NCBI GenBank assembly: GCA_965279095.1
Contig: CBDIHH010000005.1
Coordinates: 434,001 to 498,000 of the forward strand
Direction: 5' to 3'
DNA: 64,000 bases
Origin: CBDIHH01 sp965279095
GTDB taxonomy: Bacteria; Pseudomonadota; Alphaproteobacteria; Caulobacterales; Caulobacteraceae
The notes beneath the pieces are model-generated. The model searched no databases and was not told where the DNA came from. It saw only the letters and a list, made by a program, of their open reading frames with translations. The position numbers were made by a program, and so were the translations under genes. Below are positions 50,531-59,709 of this stretch, piece by piece (the first letter of the stretch is position 1; each line of letters begins with the position of its first letter).

Positions 50531-51022
50531 ATGTTCCCATCCGATATCGAGGCCCTGGCGATCGCGGCGCTGGCCGCCGCCCGCGCCCGGGGCCTGACCC
50601 TGGCCACCGCCGAGAGCTGCACCGGCGGCCTTGTCGCCGGCGCCCTGACCCAGATCGCCGGCTCGTCCGACGTGGTCGAGGGCGGCTTCATTACCTATTC
50701 CAACGCCAGCAAGACGGCCTTCCTTGGCGTGCCGGCCGCCCTCATCGAGGCGCACGGGGCGGTGTCCGAGCCGGTGGCGCGGGCGATGGCCGAGGGCGCC
50801 GTGACGCGGGCCGGCGTCGGCGCCGCCGTCGCCATCACCGGGGTCGCGGGGCCCGGCGGCGGCTCGGCCGCCAAGCCGGTGGGACTGGTTCATTTCGCGG
50901 TGGCCCTCGCCGGCGGCCAGACCGTCCATGTCGAGCGCCGCTTCGGCGACATCGGCCGGGGCGGGGTGAGGCTGGCGAGCGTGCGTCAGGCCTTGCAGCT
51001 GCTGGCGGACGCCCTGGGCTGA
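50531..51022 (+). CDS. CinA-family nicotinamide-nucleotide amidohydrolase
   Basis: 163 residues, the stand-alone C-terminal CinA (PncC) domain: ATAESCTGGLVAGALTQIAGSSDVVEGGFITYSN is the signature with the catalytic Ser/Thr/Lys set, then ITGVAGPGGGSAAKPVGLV. It deamidates NMN to nicotinic acid mononucleotide in the pyridine-nucleotide cycle. The N-terminal molybdopterin-binding-like domain of full CinA is absent. Convergent with the COQ10-like gene (11-bp gap). Confidence 0.92.
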   Translation: MFPSDIEALAIAALAAARARGLTLATAESCTGGLVAGALTQIAGSSDVVEGGFITYSNASKTAFLGVPAALIEAHGAVSEPVARAMAEGAVTRAGVGAAVAITGVAGPGGGSAAKPVGLVHFAVALAGGQTVHVERRFGDIGRGGVRLASVRQALQLLADALG

Positions 51023-51033
51023 CGGGACCGCGC

Positions 51034-51498
51034 TTACGCGGCCGGCGTCGGCGCCCCATAGAGGGCCGCCGCCCGGGCCTCGAAACAGGCGATCAGCTTG
51101 TCCACTGCCCGGCCCATATTGGCGGCCAGCAGCCCGTCGAGGAGGCGCGACTTGAACTCGAAGTCGATCTCGAACCGCACCTCGGTTCCCGACGGGTGCG
51201 GGGTGAAGGCCCAGTGGTTGCGCAGGCGCTTGAACGGCCCATAGAGCAGCGAGACGTCGATCTGGCGGGCCTCGGCGTCGCGGGTCACCCGGGTGGCGAA
51301 GGTCTCCCGGAGCATGGAGAACCCCACCGCGGCCTCGGCGTCGAGGGCGGTGACGCCCGGCGCGATCTCGGTCTCATTCCACACGCGCATCTGGGTCAGC
51401 CAGGGCACGAACTGTGGATAGGCGCGCACGTCGCCGACCAGGGCGAACATCTGGTCAGGCGTATAGGGCAGCACCCGGGTGAGGCGGTGTCGGCGCAA
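51034..51498 (-). CDS. COQ10/RatA-like ubiquinone-binding SRPBCC protein
   Basis: 154 residues. LPYTPDQMFALVGDVRAYPQFVPW and GPFKRLRNHWAFTP are characteristic of the bacterial COQ10/RatA group. The mitochondrial relative chaperones coenzyme Q; E. coli RatA was proposed to block ribosome assembly, but in alphaproteobacteria next to lipA a quinone role is preferred. 11 nt downstream of lipA on the same strand, a conserved neighbour pair. Confidence 0.88.
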   Translation of the reverse strand: MRRHRLTRVLPYTPDQMFALVGDVRAYPQFVPWLTQMRVWNETEIAPGVTALDAEAAVGFSMLRETFATRVTRDAEARQIDVSLLYGPFKRLRNHWAFTPHPSGTEVRFEIDFEFKSRLLDGLLAANMGRAVDKLIACFEARAAALYGAPTPAA

Positions 51499-51509
51499 GG
51501 GGCGTCAGT

Positions 51510-52457
51510 CTAGCGGGCGGCCAGGGCGGCGCGGGCGGCCCTCAGCCTGGCGAAGTCCTCGCCGGCATGGTGCGACGAGCGGGTCAGCGGGCTGGCGGAG
51601 ACCATGAGAAAGCCCTTGGCCCTGGCGATGGTCTCCAGGGCGTTGAACTCCGCCGGCTCGACGAAGCGGTCGATGGCGGCGTGCTTACGGGTCGGCTGCA
51701 AATATTGGCCGATGGTGATGAAGTCGATGCCGGCCGAGCGCATGTCGTCCATCACCTGCATGACCTCCTCCTTGGTCTCGCCGAGGCCGACCATCAGGCC
51801 GGACTTGGTGAACTGCTGGGGGTCACGGGCCTTGACCCGCTCCAGCAACCGCAGGGAGTGGTAGTAGCGGGCGCCGGGACGGATCTTCAGATACAGGCGC
51901 GGCACCGTCTCGAGGTTGTGGTTGAACACGTCGGGCCGCGAATCGATGACCTCCTCGGCGGCCCCGTCCTTGCGCAGGAAGTCGGGGGTGAGGATCTCGA
52001 TGGTGGCCTCGGGCGCCAGGCGGCGGATGGCGCGCACGGTGTCGGCGAAATGGCGCGCCCCGCCATCGGGCAGGTCGTCGCGGTCCACCGAGGTGATGAC
52101 CACGTGCTTCAGCCCCATCTTGGCCACCGCCTGACCCACGCGTTCGGGCTCGGTGGGGTCCAGGGCGTTGGGCAGGCCGGTGGCGATGTTGCAGAAGGCG
52201 CAGGCGCGGGTGCAGATGCCGCCCATGATCATCATGGTGGCGTGCTTGCTGCTCCAGCACTCGCCGATGTTCGGGCAGGCGGCCTCTTCGCAGACCGTGG
52301 TCAGGCCGTGGCCCTTCACGACGCCGAGGGTCTCGAGATAGCCCGGCGACCCAGGGGCGCGCACCCGCAGCCAGTCGGGCTTGCGCAGAATGGGGGTGTC
52401 CGGCCGCCCCTGCTTTTCCGGGTGGCGGGCCCGAACGGTGTCGATGACGATGGCCAT
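51510..52457 (-). CDS. lipA: Lipoyl synthase
   Basis: 315 residues, radical SAM. Auxiliary cluster motif CEEAACPNIGEC and SAM-cluster motif CTRACAFC are both intact; the RSSHHAGE near the C-terminus supplies the serine ligand. It inserts two sulfurs into octanoyl groups on PdhB, PdhC and other lipoyl domains. The ATG at 52455-52457 follows AGGGG; upstream frame is not conserved. It is three genes from the pyruvate dehydrogenase operon that uses its product. Confidence 0.95.
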   Translation of the reverse strand: MAIVIDTVRARHPEKQGRPDTPILRKPDWLRVRAPGSPGYLETLGVVKGHGLTTVCEEAACPNIGECWSSKHATMMIMGGICTRACAFCNIATGLPNALDPTEPERVGQAVAKMGLKHVVITSVDRDDLPDGGARHFADTVRAIRRLAPEATIEILTPDFLRKDGAAEEVIDSRPDVFNHNLETVPRLYLKIRPGARYYHSLRLLERVKARDPQQFTKSGLMVGLGETKEEVMQVMDDMRSAGIDFITIGQYLQPTRKHAAIDRFVEPAEFNALETIARAKGFLMVSASPLTRSSHHAGEDFARLRAARAALAAR

Positions 52458-52551
52458 GGCCCCTAGATCGGGCTTTGCCGCCCAATGATCAAGCGCCGCG
52501 TCGCCGCAAGCCCTTGCGGCTCGGAGCCTGGGCGGAAAGAGTGCGGCCTTC

Positions 52552-53532
52552 ATGCGCCCCCTGCCCGCCCTCCTCGCCCTGCTGTTGCTCGCCGGGTGCG
52601 GCCAGGCCGGCGGCGCCGACGCGCCGTTCGTCGACAGCCGCATCCCTCCGAGCCTGCAGCAGCGCTTCTACCCGCCGGAAACCTGGGCCTGGGGCCTGAT
52701 CCGCATCGGGGCGGCGCCGCCCATCCGCTACGGGGTCGCGGCGCCCGCGACGGCGCCGCGCGGCGATGTGCTGATCGCCTGCGGCTATGGCGAGAGCGCC
52801 GAGGCCTGGTTCGAAACCGTGCGGGCCCTCGTCGCCCGGGGCTATGCGGTATGGGTCATGGACGCCCCGGGCCAGGGGGGATCGGGGCGCTTCACCCGAC
52901 CCCGCGACCTCGGTCACGAGCCCGATCCCGCCGCCCACGGCGCCGCCCTGCAGGCCATGGTCGCGGTGATCGGCCGGCCCACCGTCCTGATCGCCCAGTC
53001 CACGGCCGCGCCCGCCGCCCTGTCGGCCCTGGCCGCCGGCCTGCCCGTGCGCGCCACGATCCTGTCCGCGCCGACCCTGAGCGCCGCCGAGCCGCCCATA
53101 TCGGCCGGTCCCGCGGCCGCCGGCGCCGCGGGGATGAACCGGGTGCGGCTCGGGTGGCTGCGCGCGGTCGGCCAGGCGCCATGGGAGAAGGCTGATCCCC
53201 TGCCTTCCGGCCGCCCGGGGGTGATCGCGGCCTGGCAGGGGGCCAATCCGGACCTGCGCATGGGCGGCGTCTCCTATGGCTGGATCGACGGGTTCCAGCG
53301 CCAGACCGCCGCCCTCACGACGGACCGGCTGGCGCTGGTCCGCGCGCCCGTGCTGATGCTGGCGACGCAGCGAGAGCCCCCCCGCGCGGCGCAGCTCTGC
53401 CGGGCGATGGCCGCCTGCGTGCGCCAGGTCGTCCCCGGCGGCCGCGCGTCGCTGCACCTGGAGTCGGACCCGATCCACGCCGCCTGGACGGAGGCCATGG
53501 CCGCCGCGGTCGATCGGGCCTTCACGCCCTAG
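52552..53532 (+). CDS. Alpha/beta-hydrolase lipoprotein, lysophospholipase-like
   Basis: 326 residues. Lipobox LAGC after MRPLPALLALLLL. Fold markers: LIACGYGESAEAWFETVRAL, VWVMDAPGQGGSGRF, then the putative elbow LIAQSTAAPAAL (Ser in A-Q-S-T-A, missing the usual flanking Gly), and a late LHLESDPIH that could carry the catalytic His. Resembles serine-aminopeptidase/monoacylglycerol-lipase type proteins. Divergent from lipA over 94 bp. The next gene (acyl-activating enzyme) is 54 nt downstream; joint lipid metabolism is only a guess. Confidence 0.8.
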   Translation: MRPLPALLALLLLAGCGQAGGADAPFVDSRIPPSLQQRFYPPETWAWGLIRIGAAPPIRYGVAAPATAPRGDVLIACGYGESAEAWFETVRALVARGYAVWVMDAPGQGGSGRFTRPRDLGHEPDPAAHGAALQAMVAVIGRPTVLIAQSTAAPAALSALAAGLPVRATILSAPTLSAAEPPISAGPAAAGAAGMNRVRLGWLRAVGQAPWEKADPLPSGRPGVIAAWQGANPDLRMGGVSYGWIDGFQRQTAALTTDRLALVRAPVLMLATQREPPRAAQLCRAMAACVRQVVPGGRASLHLESDPIHAAWTEAMAAAVDRAFTP

Positions 53533-53586
53533 TGACGCGCGACCGGCGGGGCATTAGCGTGGCCGGCCGTTCCGGAGGCCACCCGC

Positions 53587-55143
53587 TTGCCGCGCACCTA
53601 TGACCCTGCCGCCGCCGAGCGGTCCGTCTTCGACGCCCTGATCGACGCGGCGCACCGCTTCGGACCGGGCAAGCCGATCCTGGAGGATCATGAGCGCAAG
53701 CCGCTGACCTATCGCGACCTGCTGCGGGCCTGCTTCGCCTTGGGTCGCAAGTTCGCGGACATCACCGAGCGGGGCGAGCGGGTGGCGGTGCTGCTGCCCA
53801 CCAGCTCGGGGGCGGCCGTGACCTTCTTCGCCCTGCACGCCTTCGGGCGCATCCCGACCATGCTCAACTTCACCTCGGGGGCGCGCAACCTGAAGGCCGC
53901 CTGTCGCCTGGCGGGGGTGAAGCGGATCCTCACCTCCCGGCGGTTCATCGTGCAGACGCGCATGGACGAGCTGCTGGAATCCCTCGGCGAGGTGGCGGCG
54001 ATCACCTATCTGGAGGACCTGCGCAAGACCATCGGCCCGGCGGACAAGCTCTACGCCCTGGCCGCGGGGGCCTTTCCGCGCCTGTTCCGCACACCCCTGG
54101 CGCCGTCCGACATCGGCGTGATCCTGTTCACCTCGGGCAGCCTGGCGGCGCCCAAGGGGGTCGTGCTCAGCCACCGCAACCTGTGCGCCAACTCCGCCCA
54201 GGTGGCGGCGCACATCGACCTCGACGAGAACTGGGTGTTGTTCAACCCCCTGCCCACCTTCCACTGCTTCGGCCTGACCATCGGCGTGGTGCTGCCGCTG
54301 CTGTATGGTGTCAAAGCTTTCGAATATCCCTCTCCATTACATACGAAAATCATCCCTGGCCTCATCAAGGAAATCGGCGCCGACCTGTTATTGGCCACTG
54401 ACACCTTCGTCAACCAGTACGCCCGCGCCGCCGAGCCGGACGACCTGTCCGGCCTGCAGTTCGTGGTTTGCGGCGCCGAGCGGGTGCGGGAGGAGACGCA
54501 CAACCTGATGGCCGAGCGCTTCGCGGGGGTTTGGGTCCTGGAGGGCTACGGCGCCACCGAGGCGGCCCCAGTGATCGCCGCCAACCGTCCCGGCAAGATG
54601 AAGCGCGGCACGGTCGGCCACCTGCTGCCGGGGATCGAAAGCCGGGTGGAGCCGATCCCCGGGGTGCCGGGGGACGGCCGCCTGTTCGTGCGTGGGCCCA
54701 ATGTCATGGCCGGCTATCTCGACGCCGACGGCCGGGCCATCCAGGAGCCGGAGGGCGGCTGGCATGACACCGGCGACGTCATCGAGATCGACCCCGACGG
54801 CTTCATGCGGATCGTCGGCCGGGCCCGCCGGTTCGCCAAGATCGGGGGCGAGATGGTGTCCCTGTCAGCGGTGGAAGACATGTGCACCAGCGTCTGGCCT
54901 GACAGCCGCCACGCCGTGGTCTCCGTCGCCGATCCCAAGAAGGGCGAGCGGCTGGTCCTGCTCACCGATGCGCCCCATCCGGAGACGGCCCGTCTGACGG
55001 CCTTCGCCAAGGCCAACGGCATCGCTGAGCTGACGGTGCCGAAAAAGGTCGTGCGGGTCGGCGAGGTGCCGCTGCTGGGCACCGGCAAGACCGACTATGC
55101 CGCCGCCCAGAGGATCGCCGAGGCCGAGGCCAAGGGCGCCTGA
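53587..55143 (+). CDS. AMP-binding acyl-ACP/acyl-CoA synthetase, Aas-like
   Basis: 518 residues from a TTG start. ANL-superfamily motifs: LFTSGSLAAPKGVVLSH (AMP loop), EGYGATEAAP, GWHDTGDV, and C-terminal Lys in GTGKTDY. The closest type is the synthetase half of Aas, which recharges fatty acids for lysophospholipid repair; the acyltransferase half is absent. About 54300-54400 has two TTA codons and a run of AT-rich codons unlike the rest of the gene, coding for a family-conserved stretch (YGVKAFEYPSPLH). Convergent with lpd (1-bp gap). Confidence 0.87.
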   Translation: MPRTYDPAAAERSVFDALIDAAHRFGPGKPILEDHERKPLTYRDLLRACFALGRKFADITERGERVAVLLPTSSGAAVTFFALHAFGRIPTMLNFTSGARNLKAACRLAGVKRILTSRRFIVQTRMDELLESLGEVAAITYLEDLRKTIGPADKLYALAAGAFPRLFRTPLAPSDIGVILFTSGSLAAPKGVVLSHRNLCANSAQVAAHIDLDENWVLFNPLPTFHCFGLTIGVVLPLLYGVKAFEYPSPLHTKIIPGLIKEIGADLLLATDTFVNQYARAAEPDDLSGLQFVVCGAERVREETHNLMAERFAGVWVLEGYGATEAAPVIAANRPGKMKRGTVGHLLPGIESRVEPIPGVPGDGRLFVRGPNVMAGYLDADGRAIQEPEGGWHDTGDVIEIDPDGFMRIVGRARRFAKIGGEMVSLSAVEDMCTSVWPDSRHAVVSVADPKKGERLVLLTDAPHPETARLTAFAKANGIAELTVPKKVVRVGEVPLLGTGKTDYAAAQRIAEAEAKGA

Positions 55144-55144
55144 C

Positions 55145-56545
<1,401 letters not shown>

Positions 56546-56555
56546 GCGCTCGGTC

Positions 56556-57869
56556 CTAGGCCAACATCGTCACAGGGTCTTCCGCCAGGGGCTTGAAGGC
56601 CTGAAGGAAACGGGCGCCGATCGCGCCGTCCACCACCCGGTGGTCGCAGGTCAGGGTGACGGTCATCACCGTGGCGATGGTCAGCTGGTCACCGCGCACC
56701 ACCGGCCGCTTCTCGCCGGCGCCGATCGACAGGATGGCGCCCTGCGGGGCGTTGATGATCGAGGCGAACGACTTGATCCCGAACATGCCGAGGTTGGACA
56801 CCGAGAAGGTGCCGCCCTGGAACTCCTCCGGCTTCAGCTTGCGGTCGCGGGCCCGAGCGGCGAGATCCTTGGACTCCCGGGCGATCTGGGCCAGGCCCTT
56901 GGTCTCGGCGGCGCGGATGATGGGGGTGATCAGGCCGCCGTCGATGGCCACGGCCATGGCGATGTCGGCATGGTGGTGCAGGGCGATGCCCTCGGGGGAA
57001 TAGCTGGCGTTGGCCTCCGGCACCTTCTTCAGGGCCATGGCCGCCGCCTTCATGACGATGTCGTTCACCGAAACGCGCACGTCATTGCCGAGCAGGCCAT
57101 TGATCCGCTGGCGCGCGGCCAGCAGGGCGTCGATCTCGAGATCGATGGTCAACGGGAAGTGGGGAATGTCCCGGAAGCTCTCGGTCATGCGCCGGGCGAT
57201 GACCTTGCGCATGGCGTCCAGGGGCACGAGGTCGTACGAGCCCGGCGGAATGCCCATCTGCTCCAGGGTCGCGGAGGGCTGGGACGCGGGCGCGGCGGCG
57301 GGCGCCGCGGCCGGACGCGGGTCCTGGGCGGCGGATCCGCCCTTGCCGGCCTCGATATCCTTGCGAAGGATCCGGCCGTGCGGGCCGGAGCCCTTGATCG
57401 AGCCGAGGTCCAACCCCTGCTGCTGGGCCAGGCGGCGAGCCAGGGGCGAGGCGAAGATACGCTGGCCGGGTTGGGACGCCTCGGCCACGGCCTTCATCGG
57501 CGCGGGCGTGGGCGTGGGCGCGGGGGCGGGCTTCGGCGGCTCCTGCGCGGCTGGCTTGGCCGCCTCGGCGGCAGGGGGAGCGGCCGGCTCGGCCTTGGAC
57601 GGCGGCGTGGGGGCGCCGGCGGCCTCGCCCTCGCCCTTCAGCTTGGCGATGGGGGCGTTGACCTTGACGCCCTCGGCGCCCTCGGGGACCAGCAGGGCTT
57701 CGACCACGCCCTCGTCGACGGCCTCGACCTCCATGGTCGCCTTGTCGGTCTCGATCTCGGCGATCACCTGGCCGGACGTCACCTGATCACCGACCTTCAC
57801 GTGCCATTTGGCCAGCGTGCCTTCTTCCATGGTCGGCGACAGGGCCGGCATGAGGATGTCGACGCTCAT
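56556..57869 (-). CDS. pdhC: Pyruvate dehydrogenase E2, dihydrolipoamide acetyltransferase
   Basis: 437 residues. Lipoyl domain 1-80 with Lys43 in ETDKATM; Ala/Pro-rich linker; peripheral-subunit-binding domain near 145-180 (ASPLARRLAQQQGLDL); catalytic domain with HxxxDG in TCDHRVVDGAIG near the C-terminus. Transfers acetyl groups to CoA in the complex core. AAGGAG before ATG 57869; the start overlaps the GFA-like gene's stop (ATGA). Confidence 0.95.
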   Translation of the reverse strand: MSVDILMPALSPTMEEGTLAKWHVKVGDQVTSGQVIAEIETDKATMEVEAVDEGVVEALLVPEGAEGVKVNAPIAKLKGEGEAAGAPTPPSKAEPAAPPAAEAAKPAAQEPPKPAPAPTPTPAPMKAVAEASQPGQRIFASPLARRLAQQQGLDLGSIKGSGPHGRILRKDIEAGKGGSAAQDPRPAAAPAAAPASQPSATLEQMGIPPGSYDLVPLDAMRKVIARRMTESFRDIPHFPLTIDLEIDALLAARQRINGLLGNDVRVSVNDIVMKAAAMALKKVPEANASYSPEGIALHHHADIAMAVAIDGGLITPIIRAAETKGLAQIARESKDLAARARDRKLKPEEFQGGTFSVSNLGMFGIKSFASIINAPQGAILSIGAGEKRPVVRGDQLTIATVMTVTLTCDHRVVDGAIGARFLQAFKPLAEDPVTMLA

Positions 57870-58300
57870 GCGGCAGCTCCTTGATCTGGGATGATATGCA
57901 TCGGGGTCCAGCGCGCCCGGCGCCGGGCCTGTTTCTGTTGGGCGGTCTCGTCTTCGTAATGCATCAGGTCGGCCGCCCGGTGGGTGAGGACTTCGATGTC
58001 GGCGCCGGCGATGTTGAGCACCCCCAGATCCCCGTCCCCGTCGCGCAGGGTCGTCGCCACATAGACTCCGCACCCGCGGCAGATGAGGAAGTCCGCGCTG
58101 CCGGAGGCGAAGGTGTAGCGGTCCACCGCCCCGTCGGCGTAGCGGAGGGTCAGCCGCCCCGCCGGATCGCTGACGGTGCGCGCCCCGTGCCGGCGGCAGA
58201 AGCTGCACTGGCAGGCGCGCACCTGGATCACGTCGGGATCCAGGTCCGTCTCGAACGCGGCGCTGACGGCGCCGCAATGACAGCGGCCCTCCAGGTTCAT
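57866..58300 (-). CDS. GFA-family zinc protein embedded in the pdh operon
   Basis: 144 residues. GRCHCGAVSAAF, RACQCSFCRRHGA and FLICRGCGVYV give the CxC...CxC/CxxC...CxxC zinc pattern of the GFA/Mss4-like fold. The family name refers to a glutathione-dependent formaldehyde enzyme, but most members have no proven activity. It starts inside the pdhB stop and ends inside the pdhC start, with 4-nt overlaps on both sides, so it is made together with the complex. A role in pyruvate metabolism is inferred from position only. Confidence 0.88.
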   Translation of the reverse strand: MNLEGRCHCGAVSAAFETDLDPDVIQVRACQCSFCRRHGARTVSDPAGRLTLRYADGAVDRYTFASGSADFLICRGCGVYVATTLRDGDGDLGVLNIAGADIEVLTHRAADLMHYEDETAQQKQARRRARWTPMHIIPDQGAAA

Positions 58301-59709
58301 CCGACCGCGCAGACCGTTCTGGCCGCCTGGACGATCTTGTCCACCGACGGAAGCGCCAGGGCCTCGAGGTTGGCGGCGTAGGGCATGGGCACATCCTCGC
58401 CGCTGACCCGCATGGGGGGCGCGTCGAGGTAGTCGAAAGCGCCGTCGACGACCCGGGCGATGATCTCGGCCCCAACGCCCATGGTCGCCCAACCCTCCTC
58501 GATGGTCACAAGACGGCTGGTCTTGCGGACGCTGGCGAGGATGGTCTCGGTATCGAGCGGCCGGATGGTGCGCAGGTCGATGACCTCGGCCTCGATGCCC
58601 TCCCCGGCCAGCTGCTCGGCCGCCTTCAGGGCCACGCCGACCATCCGCGAGTGGGCGGTGAAGGTCACGGAGGTTCCCTCGCGGCGGACGCGGGCCTTGC
58701 CGATGGGCAGCACCCAGTCGTCCATCTGCGGCACGTCCGATTCCTGGCCGTAGAGCATCTCGTGCTCCAGGAAGATCACCGGATTGGGGTCGCGGATGGC
58801 GGCCTTGAGCAGGCCCTTGGCGTCAGCCGCGTCGTAGGGGGCGATCACCTTCAGGCCGGGGATGGCGCCGTACCAGGCCGAATAGTCCTGGCTGTGCTGG
58901 GCGCCCACCCGGGCGGCGGCGCCGTTGGGGCCGCGGAACACGATCGAGCATTTGATCTGGCCGCCGGACATGTAGAGCGTCTTGGCGGCCGAGTTGATGA
59001 TCTGGTCGATCGCCTGCATGGCGAAGTTCCAGGTCATGAACTCGACGATGGGCTTGAGACCCGCCATCGCGGCGCCGACGCCGAGGCCGGCGAAGCCGTG
59101 CTCGGTGATCGGGGTGTCGATGACGCGCTTGTCGCCGAACTCCTGCAGCAGGTCGCGGCTGACCTTGTAGGCGCCCTGGTACTGGGCGACCTCCTCGCCC
59201 ATCAGGAACACCGACGGGTCGCGGCGCATCTCCTCGGCCATGGCGTCGCGCAGGGCGTCGCGCACGGTCACCTTGACCATGGCGGTCCCGGCGGGGATCT
59301 CGGGGTCGCCGGCAAGGGGCTGTGCGTCCTTCGACTCGGCCGCTGACGCGGCCGGCTCAGGATGACGAACCTTTTTGCTTTCGCCCGCACTTCCCTCGTC
59401 ATCCTGAGCAGGCGGCGCAGCCGCCGTGTCGAAGGACGCAGGTTCCTCGGCGGCCTCTGCCGATCCCGCCTCGCCGTTCAGCCGGGCGATGGGGGTGTTG
59501 ACCTTGACCCCCTCGGCGCCTTCGGGGGTGAGGATCTCGGAGACGACGCCCTCGTCGACGGCCTCGACCTCCATGGTCGCCTTGTCGGTCTCGATCTCGG
59601 CGATGACCTGGCCGGAGGTGACGGTGTCGCCCACCTTCACGTGCCACTTGGCCAGGGTGCCCTCCTCCATGGTGGGAGACAGGGCGGGCATGAGGATGTC
59701 GAGGCTCAT
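58297..59709 (-). CDS. pdhB: Pyruvate dehydrogenase E1 beta with N-terminal lipoyl domain
   Basis: 470 residues. Lipoyl domain 1-80 (Lys43) nearly identical to that of PdhC, then an 60-residue linker, then the E1-beta transketolase domain from about 142 (MVKVTVRDALRDAMAEEM, GEEVAQYQGAYKVS, GPNGAAARVGAQHSQDYSAW). The lipoyl-bearing E1 beta is typical of alphaproteobacteria. Residues about 91-129 of the linker are encoded by an inverted doublet of the REP-like repeat. ATG 59709 overlaps the pdhA stop (ATGA). Confidence 0.95.
   Translation of the reverse strand: MSLDILMPALSPTMEEGTLAKWHVKVGDTVTSGQVIAEIETDKATMEVEAVDEGVVSEILTPEGAEGVKVNTPIARLNGEAGSAEAAEEPASFDTAAAPPAQDDEGSAGESKKVRHPEPAASAAESKDAQPLAGDPEIPAGTAMVKVTVRDALRDAMAEEMRRDPSVFLMGEEVAQYQGAYKVSRDLLQEFGDKRVIDTPITEHGFAGLGVGAAMAGLKPIVEFMTWNFAMQAIDQIINSAAKTLYMSGGQIKCSIVFRGPNGAAARVGAQHSQDYSAWYGAIPGLKVIAPYDAADAKGLLKAAIRDPNPVIFLEHEMLYGQESDVPQMDDWVLPIGKARVRREGTSVTFTAHSRMVGVALKAAEQLAGEGIEAEVIDLRTIRPLDTETILASVRKTSRLVTIEEGWATMGVGAEIIARVVDGAFDYLDAPPMRVSGEDVPMPYAANLEALALPSVDKIVQAARTVCAVG
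59323..59368 (+). repeat. REP-like repeat inside pdhB, first arm
   Basis: 46 bp from TGCGTCCTTCGACTCGG to CTCAGGATGACGA with stem GGCCGC/GCGGCC. It pairs as an inverted doublet with 59396-59440 across a 27-bp spacer and is translated as part of the PdhB linker. Confidence 0.88.
59396..59440 (-). repeat. REP-like repeat inside pdhB, second arm
   Basis: 45 bp, plus strand TCGTCATCCTGAGC through GTCGAAGGACGCA. Inverted relative to 59323-59368. In pdhB it encodes residues starting about 91 (ASFDTAAAPPAQDDE), an open frame through the whole palindrome. Confidence 0.88.
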
